Shown here: positions 42,972-51,513 of the stretch, piece after piece | Layout: each line of letters opens with the position of its first letter | Numbering within the stretch: the first letter of the stretch is position 1 | From: Algoriphagus mannitolivorans DSM 15301 | GTDB lineage: Bacteria; Bacteroidota; Bacteroidia; Cytophagales; Cyclobacteriaceae | Assembly: GCF_000429425.1 (NCBI RefSeq) | Contig: NZ_AUBV01000013.1 | Span: 1-64,000, forward strand | Direction: 5' to 3' | DNA length: 64,000 nucleotides | Program-made: the position numbers and the translations under genes | Notes under the pieces: model-generated | What the model was told of the DNA's origin: nothing | The model's input: the letters and a program-made list of their open reading frames with translations, nothing else | Database searches by the model: none

Positions 42972-44081
42972 ATGAAAAAATTTCTTTTTTGTCTGATTAG
43001 TACCCTTTTCGGGTTTAAAAATCCAACTTTTGCTCAGCTACAACCAGGCTTTTCACCTCAGGAATACAGAGATTTTCTGGGGATCACAGCAGGTAGTGTG
43101 AATGATGAAAATTTCGGGAGAGGAATACCACAAAATCCTAATCTCAAAAAAATTTATGAATCCCCTCAGGTCGGTTTAGAAAACAAATGGTATCTCTGGA
43201 TAGAAGAGGATAAAAAGATTGGCTGGCTTACGATCCGCGGTACTGTCAACAATAATGACTCTTGGTTGGCTAATTTCTATGCAGCGATGATTCCAGCCCA
43301 AGGAAGTATACAAATCAATAATTCCTATCAATTTCAATTTGATCTAAGCCCTGATCCCAAAGCCGCTGTCCATGTAGGTTGGACATTAGCAACAGGCGCA
43401 CTGGCAGAATCTATGGTTCCGAAAATCGACTCACTTTACCAAAATGGATATCGGGATTTTATTATTTCTGGACATAGTCAAGGCGGAGCAATAAGCTATC
43501 TAATGACTTCTCATATCCTTTCTTTAAGAGAAAAAGGCAGATGGGAAGAACCTGTCCGGATTAAAACCTACGCTAGCGCAGCACCAAAACCAGGAAACCT
43601 ATACTATTCCTATTCTTTTGAATTTCAAACTCGCGGAGCTTGGGCCTTTAATGTGGTAAATGGAGCAGATTGGGTTCCAGAAACCCCTTTTTCAATTCAG
43701 ACCACACAAGATTTCAACCCATCCAACCCTTTCGTAGGAATAGATGAGATTATTAAAAAACAGAAATTCCCCCAAAATTTGGCGTTTAGAAAAGTCTACA
43801 ATAAACTGGATAAACCTTCTAAAAAGTCATTTAGGAATTTTCAAAAATACTTAGGCAATTTCGCTGAAAAACAAGTCAAAAAATCTTTGCCGGAGTTTCA
43901 AGCCCCAGAATATTATAATTCAAACAATTACTCAAGAACAGGTAATTTTATTATCCTATTTCCCAACAAGGAGTATTGGGAAAAGTACCCGGAGGAGAAA
44001 GGAAAAATATTTAAGCACCATGCGCTTCAGCCCTATCTATTTTTGCTTGAAAAACAGTATTTGAGTGGAACATTGGATTAG
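42972..44081 (+). CDS. Secreted class-3-type lipase
   Basis: An alpha/beta-hydrolase of 369 residues with a signal peptide (1-21, ending FAQ). The nucleophile elbow is GHSQGGA with Ser169, preceded by WLTIRGTVNNNDSWLANF, which resembles the oxyanion strand of fungal-type lipases (class 3). An Asp follows in NGADWVPETPF, and His near HHALQPYLFLLEK. Substrate unknown. It follows the FGE-like gene by 19 bp, so co-transcription is likely. Confidence 0.85.
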   Translation: MKKFLFCLISTLFGFKNPTFAQLQPGFSPQEYRDFLGITAGSVNDENFGRGIPQNPNLKKIYESPQVGLENKWYLWIEEDKKIGWLTIRGTVNNNDSWLANFYAAMIPAQGSIQINNSYQFQFDLSPDPKAAVHVGWTLATGALAESMVPKIDSLYQNGYRDFIISGHSQGGAISYLMTSHILSLREKGRWEEPVRIKTYASAAPKPGNLYYSYSFEFQTRGAWAFNVVNGADWVPETPFSIQTTQDFNPSNPFVGIDEIIKKQKFPQNLAFRKVYNKLDKPSKKSFRNFQKYLGNFAEKQVKKSLPEFQAPEYYNSNNYSRTGNFIILFPNKEYWEKYPEEKGKIFKHHALQPYLFLLEKQYLSGTLD

Positions 44082-44221
44082 AGCACGTAAAAAAGCTTCA
44101 AATCATTTTTTAAAGTAATTAATTGCCAAAAATCCCTGCAAACCATGGCTTTAGCCAAAAATCTGATTTTCGGAGAAAATTTATTCTATCTTATTCCTCC
44201 AACCCATTAAACCCAAAATTC

Positions 44222-45250
44222 ATGAAAAACCGTCGAGAATTTCTCCAAAAATCAGTCCTAGGTCTGGCGGGATTGGTCGCAGCACCATCCTGGCTTCAAG
44301 GCACTCCTGCCTTGATTTCTTCCTTGAATAAGCCCCTTTCCACCATCAATGGCGTCAACATAGGCTGCATCACCTATTCCTTCCGAAGCATGCCAGATCA
44401 AAGTGCCGAAGCTACGCTGAAATATGTCGTTGACTCGGGGATTTCCTCCATCGAATTGATGGGAGATCCAGCGGAAAGTTTTGCAGGAATGCCTGCTCCT
44501 ACTTTTAATAGAATGAGAACATTCCAATTGGGAGGAAAGCAAAGACGTGGTGAATCTCTTACTGCTGATGAGACCAAAGAATTGGCAGATCTCCAAGCCC
44601 AAGCCACAGATTATTCCAAAGCAGTGGCATCTTGGAGAGCCAATGCAGACATGAAAAAGTTTGAGCAACTTCGCAAAATGTACAAAGATGCGGGAGTGAG
44701 CATTTATGCCTTTAAGCCAGCTGCATTTGGAGTAAATAATTCTGATCTTGAGGTTGCTTACGGAATGAAGGCTGCAAAAGCCCTAGGCGCCACTCATGTC
44801 ACTTTGGAACATCCTTCAGATGATGCACAGACTCTCCGACTAGGAAAGCTGGGGGAAAAGCATGGAATGTCTGTGGGCTATCATGGCCACGAACAGGAAA
44901 CCTTTACTTTTTGGGATACAGCCATCGCCCAAAGTCCCAGAAATGGCCTAAACCTAGATGCAGGCCACTACATTGCTACTGGCGCAAATGATTTGCTTGC
45001 ATTGATCGAAAAACAAAACTCCAGAATTCTAAGCATGCATACCAAAGATCGTCAAACTCCCGCGAATGGGAAAGGCAATCTGGAATGGGGAAAAGGTGAT
45101 ACTCCTATCGGAGATATGCTGAAGTTGATGCAGAAAAATAAGTACAAATTCCCGGCTACGATAGAACTGGAATACCAAATTCCTCAGGGTTCCGATGCGG
45201 TAAAAGAGGTTCAAAAGTGCGTGGAATTTTGTAGAAAAGCTTTGTCCTGA
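44222..45250 (+). CDS. Tat-exported sugar phosphate isomerase/epimerase-like TIM barrel
   Basis: An AP-endonuclease-2-type TIM barrel of 342 residues. The start is the ATG at 44222; codons upstream in the open frame code nothing signal-like. The twin-arginine motif NRREFLQKSVLG gives Tat export of a folded protein. The catalytic-type metal ligands are in SIELMGDP, HVTLEHPSDD, SVGYHGHEQE, NLDAGHYIATG and ATIELEYQ. Enzymes of this type act on sugars or inositols in Bacteroidota. The terminator at 45281 ends the unit. Confidence 0.9.
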   Translation: MKNRREFLQKSVLGLAGLVAAPSWLQGTPALISSLNKPLSTINGVNIGCITYSFRSMPDQSAEATLKYVVDSGISSIELMGDPAESFAGMPAPTFNRMRTFQLGGKQRRGESLTADETKELADLQAQATDYSKAVASWRANADMKKFEQLRKMYKDAGVSIYAFKPAAFGVNNSDLEVAYGMKAAKALGATHVTLEHPSDDAQTLRLGKLGEKHGMSVGYHGHEQETFTFWDTAIAQSPRNGLNLDAGHYIATGANDLLALIEKQNSRILSMHTKDRQTPANGKGNLEWGKGDTPIGDMLKLMQKNKYKFPATIELEYQIPQGSDAVKEVQKCVEFCRKALS

Positions 45251-45280
45251 AGTTGAATTAGATTTAAAATCCCACTTCTA

Positions 45281-45306
45281 AGCCGCCCGAATAGGGCGGC
45301 TTTTTT
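45281..45306 (+). terminator. Terminator after the TIM-barrel gene
   Basis: AGCCGCCC and GGGCGGCT form an 8-bp GC-rich stem with loop GAATA and a run of T. It directly touches the stop codon of the convergent DUF1684 gene. Confidence 0.85.
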
Positions 45307-46171
45307 AATGACCTTCTGGAATTTTTTCCCCTGCCAAAACAGCCACTTCCATCCTATTTTCTTTTGGGGGAATCGGGCAAGTGGCAAAGGCGGTGAAAGC
45401 GCATGGCGGATTGTATGAATAATTGAAATCAATCCAAGTATATCCCGTACGGTCTGGGTAGTCCACGTACAAGTATCTCCCGGTGGGATAGGTTTCATGG
45501 CCATTGGTCAGGTCAGAGAAAATAACAAAAAACTTCCCCAATTCATCCAAAACGGTGAGTTCGATTGGTTTTCCTTCTAGCTCAAATTTTAAAATCCCCA
45601 TCACCTTCCATTCGATCACCTGTCCCAGGACATTGGGAATCCCCATGGTTTGGTTAAACTTGGGCTCAAAGAATGCCTTTATCCGAAACTCGGGATCATA
45701 AGGATAATAGGGCAATCCCTTGAACTCCAGTACCCCTGGATGCTTTAAATCTCTAAGCCTAACGCCATATTGTCCCCCCCTTTCGATTACAGTCCATTTC
45801 CACCGATCGAAATAAGCTCCTCCTCCCTTTCCATATTCCAATGGAAAGACCAGAGATTTTTGGGGAACTGACTCCTTGGAGTTCTTTGAAAGCTCTGGAT
45901 TGAAAACAAACCAAATGGAGTCTCTTTCGAAGTGAAATTTTCCAATATTCCCCACTTCCATTTTAGAGGAGACTTCAAGTTTATCATTTCCCACCTGATT
46001 CAAATAGGAGGTATTTTGATCGATCCATAAAAGGCCGATCAAATTGAGCCAGCCATCTTCTTTAAGCAGCTCATGTGCCCTTTCGTTTTTCCATTCTTCA
46101 TGATTTTCTGCTTGAGCAAAAACCCTAGTGGATAACAAGATGGTAAGCATCAATAGAACAAAGGATTTCAT
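45305..46171 (-). CDS. DUF1684 protein, exported
   Basis: A 288-residue exported protein with a signal peptide (1-19, ending VFAQ). The DUF1684 blocks are clear: EWKNERAHELLKEDGWLNLIGLLWI near residue 26, GLPYYPYDPEFRIKAFFEP near 153, and GRYLYVDYPDRTGYTWIDFNYSYNPPCAFTAFATCPIPPKENRM at the end. The function is unknown; its Cys pair near the PPCAF/ATCP segment is conserved in the family. It lies 9 bp downstream of the aminotransferase gene on the same strand. Confidence 0.9.
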   Translation of the reverse strand: MKSFVLLMLTILLSTRVFAQAENHEEWKNERAHELLKEDGWLNLIGLLWIDQNTSYLNQVGNDKLEVSSKMEVGNIGKFHFERDSIWFVFNPELSKNSKESVPQKSLVFPLEYGKGGGAYFDRWKWTVIERGGQYGVRLRDLKHPGVLEFKGLPYYPYDPEFRIKAFFEPKFNQTMGIPNVLGQVIEWKVMGILKFELEGKPIELTVLDELGKFFVIFSDLTNGHETYPTGRYLYVDYPDRTGYTWIDFNYSYNPPCAFTAFATCPIPPKENRMEVAVLAGEKIPEGH

Positions 46172-46180
46172 CAGCAGGAA

Positions 46181-47332
46181 TTAAAGGATAGATTCCAATT
46201 TTCGCAACCTCTCCAAAGCCAACTCAAGTTCCTTTTCCTCTTTGGCGAAGCAGAAGCGGATGATTTTGTCATCCTTCTTATCAGAGTAAAAAACCGAGAT
46301 TGGTATACAGGCGACTTTAAGCTTTCGGGTCATTCTCTCAGCCAATTCCCAGTCAGATATATCTGTCAGATGCCCGTAGCTGGCCAATTGAAAAAAGCTG
46401 CCAGTGCTGGGGATAAAACCAAGCTTGGTTTCTGCTAAACCTTTGGCAAAAAAGTCTCTCTTTTTTTGATAAAAATCAGGGATAGAAAGGTATCTATCAG
46501 GCACTTTTAAATATTCTGCTAAAGCAAATTGTATGGGCGTCACTGTACTAAAAGTGACATATTGGTGAACTTTTCTAAACTCTTTACTAAGATCTTTGGG
46601 AGCAATGCAGTATCCGATTTTCCATCCAGTGACATGAAAGGTTTTGCCAAAAGATCCACAGACAAAAGTCTTAGCTCGAAGTTCAGGGTGAGAGCCAATG
46701 GAGATATGCTTTTTTTCATCGAAGGTAATGTGCTCATACACTTCATCACTGATCACATAAATTTCCCGGTCTTGGATCAGTTCAGCCAATTGATTTACAT
46801 CCGAAGCTGACCAAACAAAACCGCTGGGATTATGGGGAGTATTGACAATTATCGCTTTGGTATTGGAGGTAATGGCATCCTTTACTTTCTGCCAATCGAC
46901 CGAGAAGTCTCCCACATTCAAGGGGACATAGACAGAAATTCCTTTGTTCAGGGTGATGGCAGGATCATAACTGTCATAAGCTGGCTCCAACACAATTACC
47001 TCATCACCCTCCTGAACCACAGCGGTAATCGCACAAAAAATAGCCTCAGTGGCCCCTGAAACTATCGTTACTTCTGATTCCATGTCAGGGAGATATCCTT
47101 GGCAAAGGTGGGTTTTGGAGGCCAATACCTCCTGCAGCGCAGGAATCCCGGACATGGGTGCGTATTGATTGTAATTTTCTTTGGTGTACTTCGCAACCAA
47201 TTCCAAAAGGACCGGGTCTGCGCCAAATCCCGGAAAGCCCTGAGAAAGGTTTATGGCACCTTCATCTTGGGCCATTTTGGACATGATGGTAAATATGGTC
47301 GTTCCTAAATTGGGGAGTTTCGAGGACAGCAT
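46181..47332 (-). CDS. ybdL: Methionine aminotransferase (class I/II PLP enzyme)
   Basis: Transfers the amino group from methionine to a keto acid, the last step of methionine salvage. With the ATG at 47332 it has 383 residues. Class-I/II motifs: INLSQGFPGFGADP, YAPMSGIPALQEVLA, VSGATEAIFCAI, NTPHNPSGFVWS, ISDEVYEHITFD and the PLP lysine in GSFGKTFHVTGWKIGY. The YbdL subgroup is favoured by GFPGF and by length. Upstream codons to 47392 are not included because they have no conserved pattern. Confidence 0.9.
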   Translation of the reverse strand: MLSSKLPNLGTTIFTIMSKMAQDEGAINLSQGFPGFGADPVLLELVAKYTKENYNQYAPMSGIPALQEVLASKTHLCQGYLPDMESEVTIVSGATEAIFCAITAVVQEGDEVIVLEPAYDSYDPAITLNKGISVYVPLNVGDFSVDWQKVKDAITSNTKAIIVNTPHNPSGFVWSASDVNQLAELIQDREIYVISDEVYEHITFDEKKHISIGSHPELRAKTFVCGSFGKTFHVTGWKIGYCIAPKDLSKEFRKVHQYVTFSTVTPIQFALAEYLKVPDRYLSIPDFYQKKRDFFAKGLAETKLGFIPSTGSFFQLASYGHLTDISDWELAERMTRKLKVACIPISVFYSDKKDDKIIRFCFAKEEKELELALERLRKLESIL

Positions 47333-47384
47333 ATCGGAATTTGTGGTAAATCCTCTACAAGAAAAGCAATTTTCTCTTGCCTTA

Positions 47385-47420
47385 AAAAGCAAAAAGCCAC
47401 AGCAAATTTGCCGTGGCTTT
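47385..47420 (-). terminator. Terminator of the YtxH-like gene
   Basis: On the minus strand AAAGCCAC...GTGGCTTT closes around the palindrome GCAAATTTGC and is followed by a T-rich tail. It lies between the YtxH-like stop and the aminotransferase start. Confidence 0.7.
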
Positions 47421-47442
47421 GAACTTTCAGGAGAAAATTAAA

Positions 47443-47691
47443 TTAATGCGCGTTCACCTGATCACTTACAGACTTAGCTAAATTTTTTCCTCTTTCTACA
47501 CTGTCGAGACCAGCTTGCTTCAACTTTTTGGTCAATTCCTCACCAGTTTTTTGAAGCTCTCCTAGTTTTTTGGAAAACTTATCCATCTGAGGACCAAGCT
47601 TTTCCTTATTTTGATATATCAGTGCACCTGCGGCGATACCTGCAGCCAATCCTCCTAGCCAAATGGCCCATGTCTTTTTTGAATTACTCAT
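47443..47691 (-). CDS. YtxH-like small membrane protein
   Basis: An 82-residue protein with one N-terminal membrane helix containing small-residue packing (WLGGLAAGIAAGALIY, about 11-26), then a charged amphipathic helix with regular Leu/Lys/Glu (DKFSKKLGELQKTGEELTKKL). This is the organisation of YtxH/Gas-vesicle-GvpT-like stress proteins. Role uncertain. Confidence 0.75.
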   Translation of the reverse strand: MSNSKKTWAIWLGGLAAGIAAGALIYQNKEKLGPQMDKFSKKLGELQKTGEELTKKLKQAGLDSVERGKNLAKSVSDQVNAH

Positions 47692-47896
47692 AATGAAAGT
47701 GGTTTTTAAGTGAATATATTATAGTGTAAAAATCAACCGGAACATTCCGGACCTTCAAGATTTAGATCTTGTACACTTTTATTCACGGAAAAAAGCATGC
47801 CTGAGTTTTAAATAGTTGACAATAAAAGCTAATTATTTTAATGTTTTTTCTTTTTTGAATTACAATATTGAAAATGTAAATCCAATATTTCCCCAT

Positions 47897-48412
47897 ATGT
47901 CCAGCATCACTTTTACATCCTCTATGGAGGAGTTTGATATGAAAATCTGGAATTATCACATTCCTATTCCAGACGAAATCGCTTTTCAGATGATGGATGG
48001 AAATCATCGAAGGGTCTTGGTTTGGATCCAAGGTGAAGGTCCATTTCACATGGCCTTGATGAAAGTCAAATCCTATTGGTACCTCATCCTCAATCATGAA
48101 CTGAAAAAGAAATTGAATCTGGAAACCGGAAAACAAATTGAAATCAAAATAGAGCGGGACTTCAGCGAGTTTGGACATGAAGTTCCAGAAGAGTTTCAGG
48201 TTCTATTGGATCAGGATGAAGAGGGGAATGAATACTTCCGTGCCTTGACTATGGGCAAGCAGCGAAGTTTGATTTACCTGGTTACCAAGGTGAAAAATCC
48301 CGATTCAAGGATGAAAAAATCACTGGCCATCATTCATCACCTCAAAAAATCTCAAGGTAAATTGGATTTCAAACAACTCAACGAGTGGATTAAATACTAC
48401 AACAACTTGTAA
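47897..48412 (+). CDS. DUF1905/YdeI-like protein
   Basis: A 171-residue soluble protein with the ATG at 47897 chosen, since upstream codons are A/T-rich and not conserved. The first 85 residues have the DUF1905 beta fold (IWNYHIPIPDEIAFQMM; RRVLVWIQGEGPFHMALMK), and the C-terminal segment (FRALTMGKQRSLIYLVTKVKNPDSRMKKSLAIIHHL) is the YdeI/OmpD-associated helical unit with its characteristic GKQRS and KxxxxR residues. In this phylum the two are joined as here. The function is unknown. Confidence 0.82.
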   Translation: MSSITFTSSMEEFDMKIWNYHIPIPDEIAFQMMDGNHRRVLVWIQGEGPFHMALMKVKSYWYLILNHELKKKLNLETGKQIEIKIERDFSEFGHEVPEEFQVLLDQDEEGNEYFRALTMGKQRSLIYLVTKVKNPDSRMKKSLAIIHHLKKSQGKLDFKQLNEWIKYYNNL

Positions 48413-48514
48413 ATTTGATTTCTGAAAAAATCCCTACTTGTTATAAAAAAGCTTTCGAACTGTAGCTTTTCTCTAAAAGAGGCCGTATTTGATGAAGATT
48501 AACTGACTAACCCG

Positions 48515-48811
48515 ATGAAAAAATTTGCCTTAATCCTACTCTATTTTGGACTTGCATTGACGGTGTTTTCCTGTACTTCAGGTACTGATGAAGATCCATT
48601 GAATGTCTTTCGGGAGATTGCCTACAATTCCCTTACTGCCTCAGAAAAATCAAGCCTTATCGGAGCATGGCAAAATGCTGAAGTGTCTGCATGGGTAGAT
48701 GGAAATTACCTGGTCACTTTCAAAACAACCGAAGATGCCACCTTAGGACCAATTCAGGTAGTAGTGGATCCCGGTCGAGGAATTGTGATTGAGAAACTAC
48801 CTCGTTTTTGA
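48515..48811 (+). CDS. Small lipoprotein of unknown function
   Basis: 98 residues with a lipobox VFSC (Cys20) and a short mature part (LNVFREIAYNSLTASEKSSLIGAWQNAEVSAW). No family recognised. Terminated by a hairpin shared with the convergent THX gene. Confidence 0.65.
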   Translation: MKKFALILLYFGLALTVFSCTSGTDEDPLNVFREIAYNSLTASEKSSLIGAWQNAEVSAWVDGNYLVTFKTTEDATLGPIQVVVDPGRGIVIEKLPRF

Positions 48812-48821
48812 TATTCAATAA

Positions 48822-48845
48822 AAAAGGGCCACTTACGGCCCTTTT
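48822..48845. terminator. Bidirectional terminator between the lipoprotein and THX genes
   Basis: AAAAGGGCC and GGCCCTTTT form a 9-bp stem with a six-base loop. A/T tracts on both sides serve the convergent genes. Confidence 0.82.
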
Positions 48846-48853
48846 CTGCTATA

Positions 48854-48976
48854 TCATGAAGCACTGGTTGTTTTCTCCTTTTTTGTGGCTTTATTCTGCT
48901 TTTTCTTTGGTCTGCTTGCACCAAAGGTGCCACGGTTAATTTTTCCTTTTTTGGATTTAATGTCTCCTTTTCCCAT
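48854..48976 (-). CDS. 30S ribosomal protein THX
   Basis: A very short gene for the 40-residue, strongly basic ribosomal protein THX, which stabilises the head of the 30S subunit. The peptide begins MGKGDIKSKKGK and continues INRGTFGASRPKKK, the hallmark of THX; the tail is rich in Lys and Thr (ATKKEKTTSAS). It is too short for a usual ORF cut-off. A consensus promoter lies just upstream at 49006-49037 on the same strand. A larger open frame on this strand (48754-49008) is in another frame and is not believed. Confidence 0.93.
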   Translation of the reverse strand: MGKGDIKSKKGKINRGTFGASRPKKKQNKATKKEKTTSAS

Positions 48977-49005
48977 AGTTTTATCAGATTTAAGTTAACA
49001 ATTCC

Positions 49006-49037
49006 CAAATTTAAAAAATCGCCAACTTGGAGGCCAA
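49006..49037 (-). promoter_or_regulatory. Consensus Bacteroidota promoter of the THX gene
   Basis: On the minus strand TTG (49035-49037) is separated by 21 bp from TAAATTTG (49006-49013), an exact TAnnTTTG box. It lies 29 bases before the THX start codon, so this transcript, unlike those of dnaB or the HYC_CC_PP gene, has a leader of about 20-25 bases. Confidence 0.65.
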
Positions 49038-49074
49038 ATCAAGGCCTGAGTTTCTTTGTTAAACTTTCAATAAT

Positions 49075-49818
49075 GTGATAAAAATACTTCCTCAAATCAA
49101 CTGCGACCTAGGCGAGGGAATTCCTCAGGAAGAAAATATTTTCCCTTGGATCGATGCTGCTAGTATAGCCTGCGGAGGACATTTTGGGAATGAGAAAACT
49201 ATTCGCAATTCCCTAAAATTGGCACTGAAATTCAATGTAAAAGTCGGGGCTCATCCCTCCTATCCGGATCCAGATAATTTCGGAAGAAAATCACTGCAAC
49301 TTCCCTTCGAGGAATTGGCAGAGACTCTATTAGCCCAAATCGGAAAATTTTCCGCTCTTGCCTCAGAAGAAGGAATCCAGCCTGATCACATCAAATTCCA
49401 CGGCGCCTTGTACAACGATGCCGCCAAGAATAATGAATTAGCCTCTGACCTCTCCAAATTGCTCCTCAAGAACTTCCCGCAAATCCCGGTATTTGTTCCT
49501 CCGTTTTCAGAAATGGAAATAGCCGCCATAAAAATCGGGCTGAAAACCCGCTTGGAGGTATTTGGAGATAGAACCTACCAAGACAATTATTTATTGGCTC
49601 CTAGAACAGAACCCAAAGCCTTATTGGTAAATTCAGAGGATATTTTAATCCAAATTAATTCCGTTTTGACCGAGGGCCAACTCATTTCTTCCACCGGGAA
49701 TAAGCTGCCTATTGTAGCAGAAACGATTTGCTTTCATGGAGATAATCCCGGAATCCAAAACTTTTTACCTTTGATCAGAAAAAAATTCTGGGCCAACAAA
49801 AGCAATCCGCTCTCATGA
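49075..49818 (+). CDS. pxpA: 5-oxoprolinase subunit PxpA
   Basis: The LamB/YcsF-type subunit of the PxpABC complex, which opens 5-oxoproline to glutamate with ATP. The 247 residues begin at a GTG (49075; no other start is compatible with the conserved NCDLGEG start). Blocks are QINCDLGEGIPQEE, SIACGGHFGNEKTIRNSL, VGAHPSYPD, HIKFHGALYNDA and EVFGDRTYQD. It overlaps pxpB by ATGA, so translation is coupled. Cytosolic. Confidence 0.92.
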   Translation: MIKILPQINCDLGEGIPQEENIFPWIDAASIACGGHFGNEKTIRNSLKLALKFNVKVGAHPSYPDPDNFGRKSLQLPFEELAETLLAQIGKFSALASEEGIQPDHIKFHGALYNDAAKNNELASDLSKLLLKNFPQIPVFVPPFSEMEIAAIKIGLKTRLEVFGDRTYQDNYLLAPRTEPKALLVNSEDILIQINSVLTEGQLISSTGNKLPIVAETICFHGDNPGIQNFLPLIRKKFWANKSNPLS

Positions 49819-50513
49819 AAATTCAAGCCCCAAACTATATCCCCATTACCCCTTTGATTGGAGAGCTTCATTGGAATTTGAAGCCGAGTGATGACCTCTT
49901 GGAATTGCAACTAGGATGGATAAGTTGGCTAAATGCGGAATTGTCCCATGAAATCGAGGAAGTCCGTCAAGGCTTTTCAGCCATTGGAATTCGATGGAAA
50001 AATGAAGTTGCCCAAAAACGCTTTGCCGGAAACTATCTCAATATGCCGATCAAACCTTATCAGCTTTCAGGTAAAATTTGGGAAGTACCGGTGTGCTATG
50101 AAAGTAATTATGGTACTGACCTTGGAAACCTTGCCCTTCAAAAACACATGCGGGTGAATGACCTGATCGAACTGCATTCCAGCACCTTATACCGAATCCA
50201 CTTTTTTGGATTTTTACCTGGATTCATGTATCTCAATGGACTTCCGGAAGCACTTCATACGCCTAGAAAGGCCGTCCCTGACCGATCGGTGTATCCCGGA
50301 TCAGTGGGGATCGGCGGTTCACAAACTGGGATTTACCCTATGGAAAGCCCGGGAGGCTGGCATATTTTTGGAAGAACGCCTATTCAGTTATTCGATCCTG
50401 AGCAAGATCCACCAGTTTGGGCTTCCATCGGAGATCAAATCCAATTTGTAAGAATCAGCGCTGAGGAGATGAATGATCTCCTGGAAAACCCAACCTTACC
50501 CTCTTCCAGATGA
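49815..50513 (+). CDS. pxpB: 5-oxoprolinase subunit PxpB
   Basis: KipI-type subunit of 232 residues. The family blocks are VPVCYESNYGTDLGNLA near residue 90, FFGFLPGFMYLNGLP near 136, RKAVPDRSVYPGSVGIGGSQTGIYP and SPGGWHIFGRTP. The ATG overlaps the pxpA stop (ATGA), and its own stop overlaps the pxpC start in the same way, so the three subunits are made together. Confidence 0.92.
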   Translation: MKIQAPNYIPITPLIGELHWNLKPSDDLLELQLGWISWLNAELSHEIEEVRQGFSAIGIRWKNEVAQKRFAGNYLNMPIKPYQLSGKIWEVPVCYESNYGTDLGNLALQKHMRVNDLIELHSSTLYRIHFFGFLPGFMYLNGLPEALHTPRKAVPDRSVYPGSVGIGGSQTGIYPMESPGGWHIFGRTPIQLFDPEQDPPVWASIGDQIQFVRISAEEMNDLLENPTLPSSR

Positions 50514-51379
50514 TTGAGCAAAAAGGACATATCCTTGTTTTGAAAACAGGTCCTGGAACGACCATTCAAGACCTGGGCAGAAAAAATTGGACAAAATTCG
50601 GAATTCCCAACTCTGGACCTTGTGACTTTATATCGGCAGAATGGGTTAACCACGTCCTGAGAAATGATGGCAACTGTGCGGTATTGGAAATCTCACAACC
50701 TGGGGTTAAAATGGAATTTCATGGTTCCTGCATGATTGCCTTGGCTGGCGCCAAAGCTTCAGTCTTGTTGGATGGAGAGCCTATCCCTCAGTTTCAGAGA
50801 TTGGTGTTGAAAAATAATTCCGTGCTAGAGGTCGGCGCGATGGAGGAAGGCTCAAAAGTCTATCTTGGAGTCAGAGGCGGTTTTCAAACCCCTTTGAGAC
50901 TTGGTTCCAGAAGCTATTTCCAAGAAATCACTCCCCACGCTTTTGTACAAAAGGGAGATCAACTCCCTTACATTTCGACGCATTCCTCTTTTGATTCGGG
51001 CTTTTCAGTTCCAAAATGGGATTCCACGTGGTTTCAAAAAACTGCCTTGGAATTTTATCCCGGACCAGATTACCAATTTCTTTCTCATGAAAACAGGGAA
51101 AAATTACTGAATCAGGAATTTACTGTTTCTCAATTTTCTTCACGGATGGGAACACTCCTCACCGAACTCCTTGAAAATGACATTCCTGAATTGCCCACCA
51201 ATCCTGTTTATCCCGGTATAGTTCAGCTCACCTCTGGAGGTAAGCTTATTGTTCTGGGAAGAGACGCGCAAGTCACTGGGGGTTATCCACGGATTATGTT
51301 TTTAACCGAGCTTTCACAGGCAATTTTGGCACAGAAAAGAACGGGGCAGAAAATCCGATTTATCAAAAAGCAGCCTTGA
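50510..51379 (+). CDS. pxpC: 5-oxoprolinase subunit PxpC
   Basis: KipA-type subunit of 289 residues; with PxpB it forms the kinase-like half of 5-oxoprolinase. Blocks are KTGPGTTIQDLGRKNWTKFGIPNSGPCD, SRMGTLL (the SSRMG motif region), IVQLTSGGKLIVLGRDAQVTGGYPRI. It is the last gene of pxpABC. The 134-bp gap downstream holds no gene. Confidence 0.92.
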   Translation: MIEQKGHILVLKTGPGTTIQDLGRKNWTKFGIPNSGPCDFISAEWVNHVLRNDGNCAVLEISQPGVKMEFHGSCMIALAGAKASVLLDGEPIPQFQRLVLKNNSVLEVGAMEEGSKVYLGVRGGFQTPLRLGSRSYFQEITPHAFVQKGDQLPYISTHSSFDSGFSVPKWDSTWFQKTALEFYPGPDYQFLSHENREKLLNQEFTVSQFSSRMGTLLTELLENDIPELPTNPVYPGIVQLTSGGKLIVLGRDAQVTGGYPRIMFLTELSQAILAQKRTGQKIRFIKKQP

Positions 51380-51513
51380 AAATGATTTCTTACAAGCTTC
51401 ATTTTATTGATAATTGAGCTGAAAAGACAAGAATTTAAAATAATTGGAGAAAGACTTGAGCGAAGAAGGATAGTCCATTATCTTAAGAATAAGTTTTTCT
51501 TAACCCAACAATC

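Noticed and set aside
48754..49008. 84-codon minus-strand frame over the THX gene
   Set aside because: It is in a different frame from THX, has no family features and runs through the terminator and the end of the convergent gene.
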